DNA from: a virus
Virus record (IMG/VR): IMGVR_UViG_3300027996_000120
Location: 1 to 30,009 of that record
Length of the DNA: 30,009 nt
Strand: one strand, 5' to 3'
How positions within the stretch are numbered: the stretch's first letter is position 1; each line of letters begins with the position of its first letter. Position numbers and translations under genes: made by a program. Positions 28,908-30,009 of this stretch are shown in pieces. A model generated the notes under the pieces. That model saw only the letters and a list, made by a program, of their open reading frames with translations, made no database searches and was not told where the DNA came from.

Positions 28908-29234
28908 ATGGAAAGAGAAATAAAGTTCAAAGCGTGGGATTGACAAAAAATCATTCAATGTTGAATTGTTTGTGAATGAAAATGATATGAAGATTGGAGA
29001 CATTTTGAAGACGGGATTTCAGCGTGAATGAATCTTATGCAATATACATGAGTTAAAGACAAGAATTGAGTTGAGATATATGAATGAGATATTGTTTCAG
29101 ATGATAGTCAATGAGGACTAATATATTCAATTGAATTTCATGAAGCATGTTGATATTGTGATCCTACAAAAAATTATTATCTTACAAGTGATATGAGTTC
29201 AGTATTTGAAGTAGTTTGAAATATATATGAATAA
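28908..29234 (+). CDS. YopX family protein
   Basis: The 108-residue protein shows the YopX signature: REIKFKAWDGQKI at the start, LMQYTGVKDKNGVEIYEGDI in the middle, and VFEVVGNIYE at the end. YopX proteins are common in Firmicutes phages; their function is unknown. The start at 28908 is preferred to the ATG at 28900 because only the later frame encodes the motif. Confidence 0.9.
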
Positions 29235-29253
29235 TAATTTATAAATAATAATT

Positions 29254-29421
29254 ATGAATTGAAAAGAATTGAGAAAACAATGATTCAAGGTGAGATCAAA
29301 AGTTCATTTGCATTTTAATTGAGAAATAAGGCGTTGAACAATAACAATCTTGAAAAAGGATCAAATGAAAGTTAAAATGGAAACATGAGAGATTGCCGAT
29401 ATATCTTTCAATGAATCATAA
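29254..29421 (+). CDS. Small basic beta-rich protein (55 residues)
   Basis: The protein (KVRSKVHLHFNGEIRRGTIT, then KDQMKVKMETGEIADI) has the spacing of a small SH3/KOW-like barrel. Function unknown. It ends 31 bases before a terminator. Confidence 0.5.
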
Positions 29422-29452
29422 TTGTTGCATTTTTCAACAAAGAGAATAATAT

Positions 29453-29486
29453 GAGTTAGAAATAAATATTTACTAACTCTTTTTTT
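29453..29486 (+). terminator. Intrinsic terminator before the terminase small subunit
   Basis: Seven-base-pair stem GAGTTAG / CTAACTC with a 13-base loop and seven T. The T run touches the start codon of the next gene at 29487, so transcription read-through here could control packaging gene expression. Confidence 0.75.
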
Positions 29487-29951
29487 ATGGAATATAAATT
29501 TTGAACATGAAGACCTCCAAAGTTTGAAAAGGCAGAAGATATGCAAAAACAGATTCAAGAATATTTGAGCAGCAATATTGATAAAATGAATATTAAAACA
29601 TATTATGATGTCAAAGAAGTTCCCGTTTTAACGATTACATGACTTGTTCTTTATTTGGGTTTTGCAGATAGAAGTTCATTCTATAAGTACGAGAAAAAAG
29701 AAGAGTTTAGGCACACAGTAAGAAGAGCAAGAACTTTTATTGAGAATACTTATGAAAAGCAGCTTCAATCTTGAAACGCTACATGAGCGATTTTTGCATT
29801 GAAAAATTTCTGATGGAAAGACATTCAAACTCTTGAATGAGAAGTAAATGACAATTGAGAAAGAAAGTTTGTGATCGAACATAAAAAAAGTAAATATGAA
29901 AATCTTGATAAAGATTGAAACGAACAGAAAGATGAAAATGATGTTGTATAA
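29487..29951 (+). CDS. terS: Terminase small subunit
   Basis: The 154-residue protein recognises the phage packaging site and hands DNA to the large subunit. It opens GTGRPPKFEKAEDMQKQIQE and contains TITGLVLYLGFADRSSFYKY, a helix-turn-helix, then a helix with FRHTVRRARTFIENTYEKQL and GAIFALKNFGWKD. These are the landmarks of the gp3-like small terminase family. The C-terminus is charged. The ATG is fused to a terminator T run. On the circle it precedes the large subunit by about 70 bases. Confidence 0.9.
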
Positions 29952-30009
29952 TATATATAAATGATAGAAAATTCACGGGGTTTTGAAAAATACAATTGCT
30001 TTAAATAGA
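29871..30009. repeat. Right copy of terminal direct repeat (circular overlap)
   Basis: Matches 1-138 with one additional A in the run beginning at 29883. This version keeps the terminase small subunit frame intact through its TAA. The overlap indicates a circular assembly, or less likely a true terminal redundancy. Confidence 0.9.

Noticed and set aside
29454-29486. Hairpin before terS as an attachment site
   Set aside because: It is a clear terminator, and no integrase gene or second copy of the sequence was found.
1-30009. Interpretation as a degraded prophage full of nonsense mutations
   Set aside because: All the interruptions are UGA, none are UAA/UAG, and they fall on conserved glycines. 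Recoding explains this; decay does not.
1-30009. UGA as tryptophan (table 4, Mycoplasma-like)
   Set aside because: UGA occurs in Walker A loops and other glycine-only positions, and UGG is used normally for Trp.

Overview
The window is an almost complete, probably circular genome of a small tailed bacteriophage (siphovirus type). It is AT-rich, densely packed, and all genes lie on the + strand. It is readable only if UGA means glycine (translation table 25, used by Absconditabacteria/SR1 and Gracilibacteria). With UGA as stop nearly every gene is shattered; with UGA as Gly about 50 continuous genes appear, and UGA falls exactly at invariant glycines (terminase and Sak4 Walker A loops, the capsid DADGGYLVP region). 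UAA and UAG remain stops. The host is therefore most likely an Absconditabacteria/Gracilibacteria cell. The last 139 bases repeat the first 138, so the unique circle is about 29.87 kb.

Layout. 1-15115 is packaging and morphogenesis: terminase large subunit, a small helical protein, tail tube protein, prohead protease, major capsid protein, two further head genes, head-tail connectors, tail terminator, a portal fused to a MuF domain, tail assembly chaperones joined by a -1 frameshift, tape measure, distal tail protein and a baseplate-hub/receptor-binding protein. 15164-17272 holds a tail adhesin with a long UGA-encoded glycine-rich tip and an unknown partner. 17300-20290 is the lysis region: XhlA-like protein, small membrane protein, DUF1353 protein, possible cysteine peptidase, and a membrane-anchored GH24 lysozyme, with terminators, a promoter and repeat-rich intergenic DNA. 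20508-27622 is DNA metabolism: adenine methyltransferase, Sak4-like ATPase, Gp157, NinB-like protein, a small HTH protein, a structured leader RNA ahead of a DUF4373-type replication protein with internal iterons, an HNH protein and a VRR-NUC nuclease. 27682-29421 is a run of very small genes (membrane, secreted, lipoprotein-like, basic, YopX). 29487-29951 is the terminase small subunit, which after circularisation sits just before the large subunit.

Regulation. Start codons are almost never preceded by a Shine-Dalgarno sequence; the upstream context is A/T-rich. A module (TGGAC-N5-GTCCA palindrome, a -35/-10 promoter, then the leader AATTTTGGATTTATG ending in the start codon) precedes three genes (20508, 21396, 27682). 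No integrase, tRNA, release factor or recoding gene was seen, so the phage appears to depend on the host for UGA-Gly decoding. Some CGG codons also sit where tryptophan is expected, hinting at a second reassignment.
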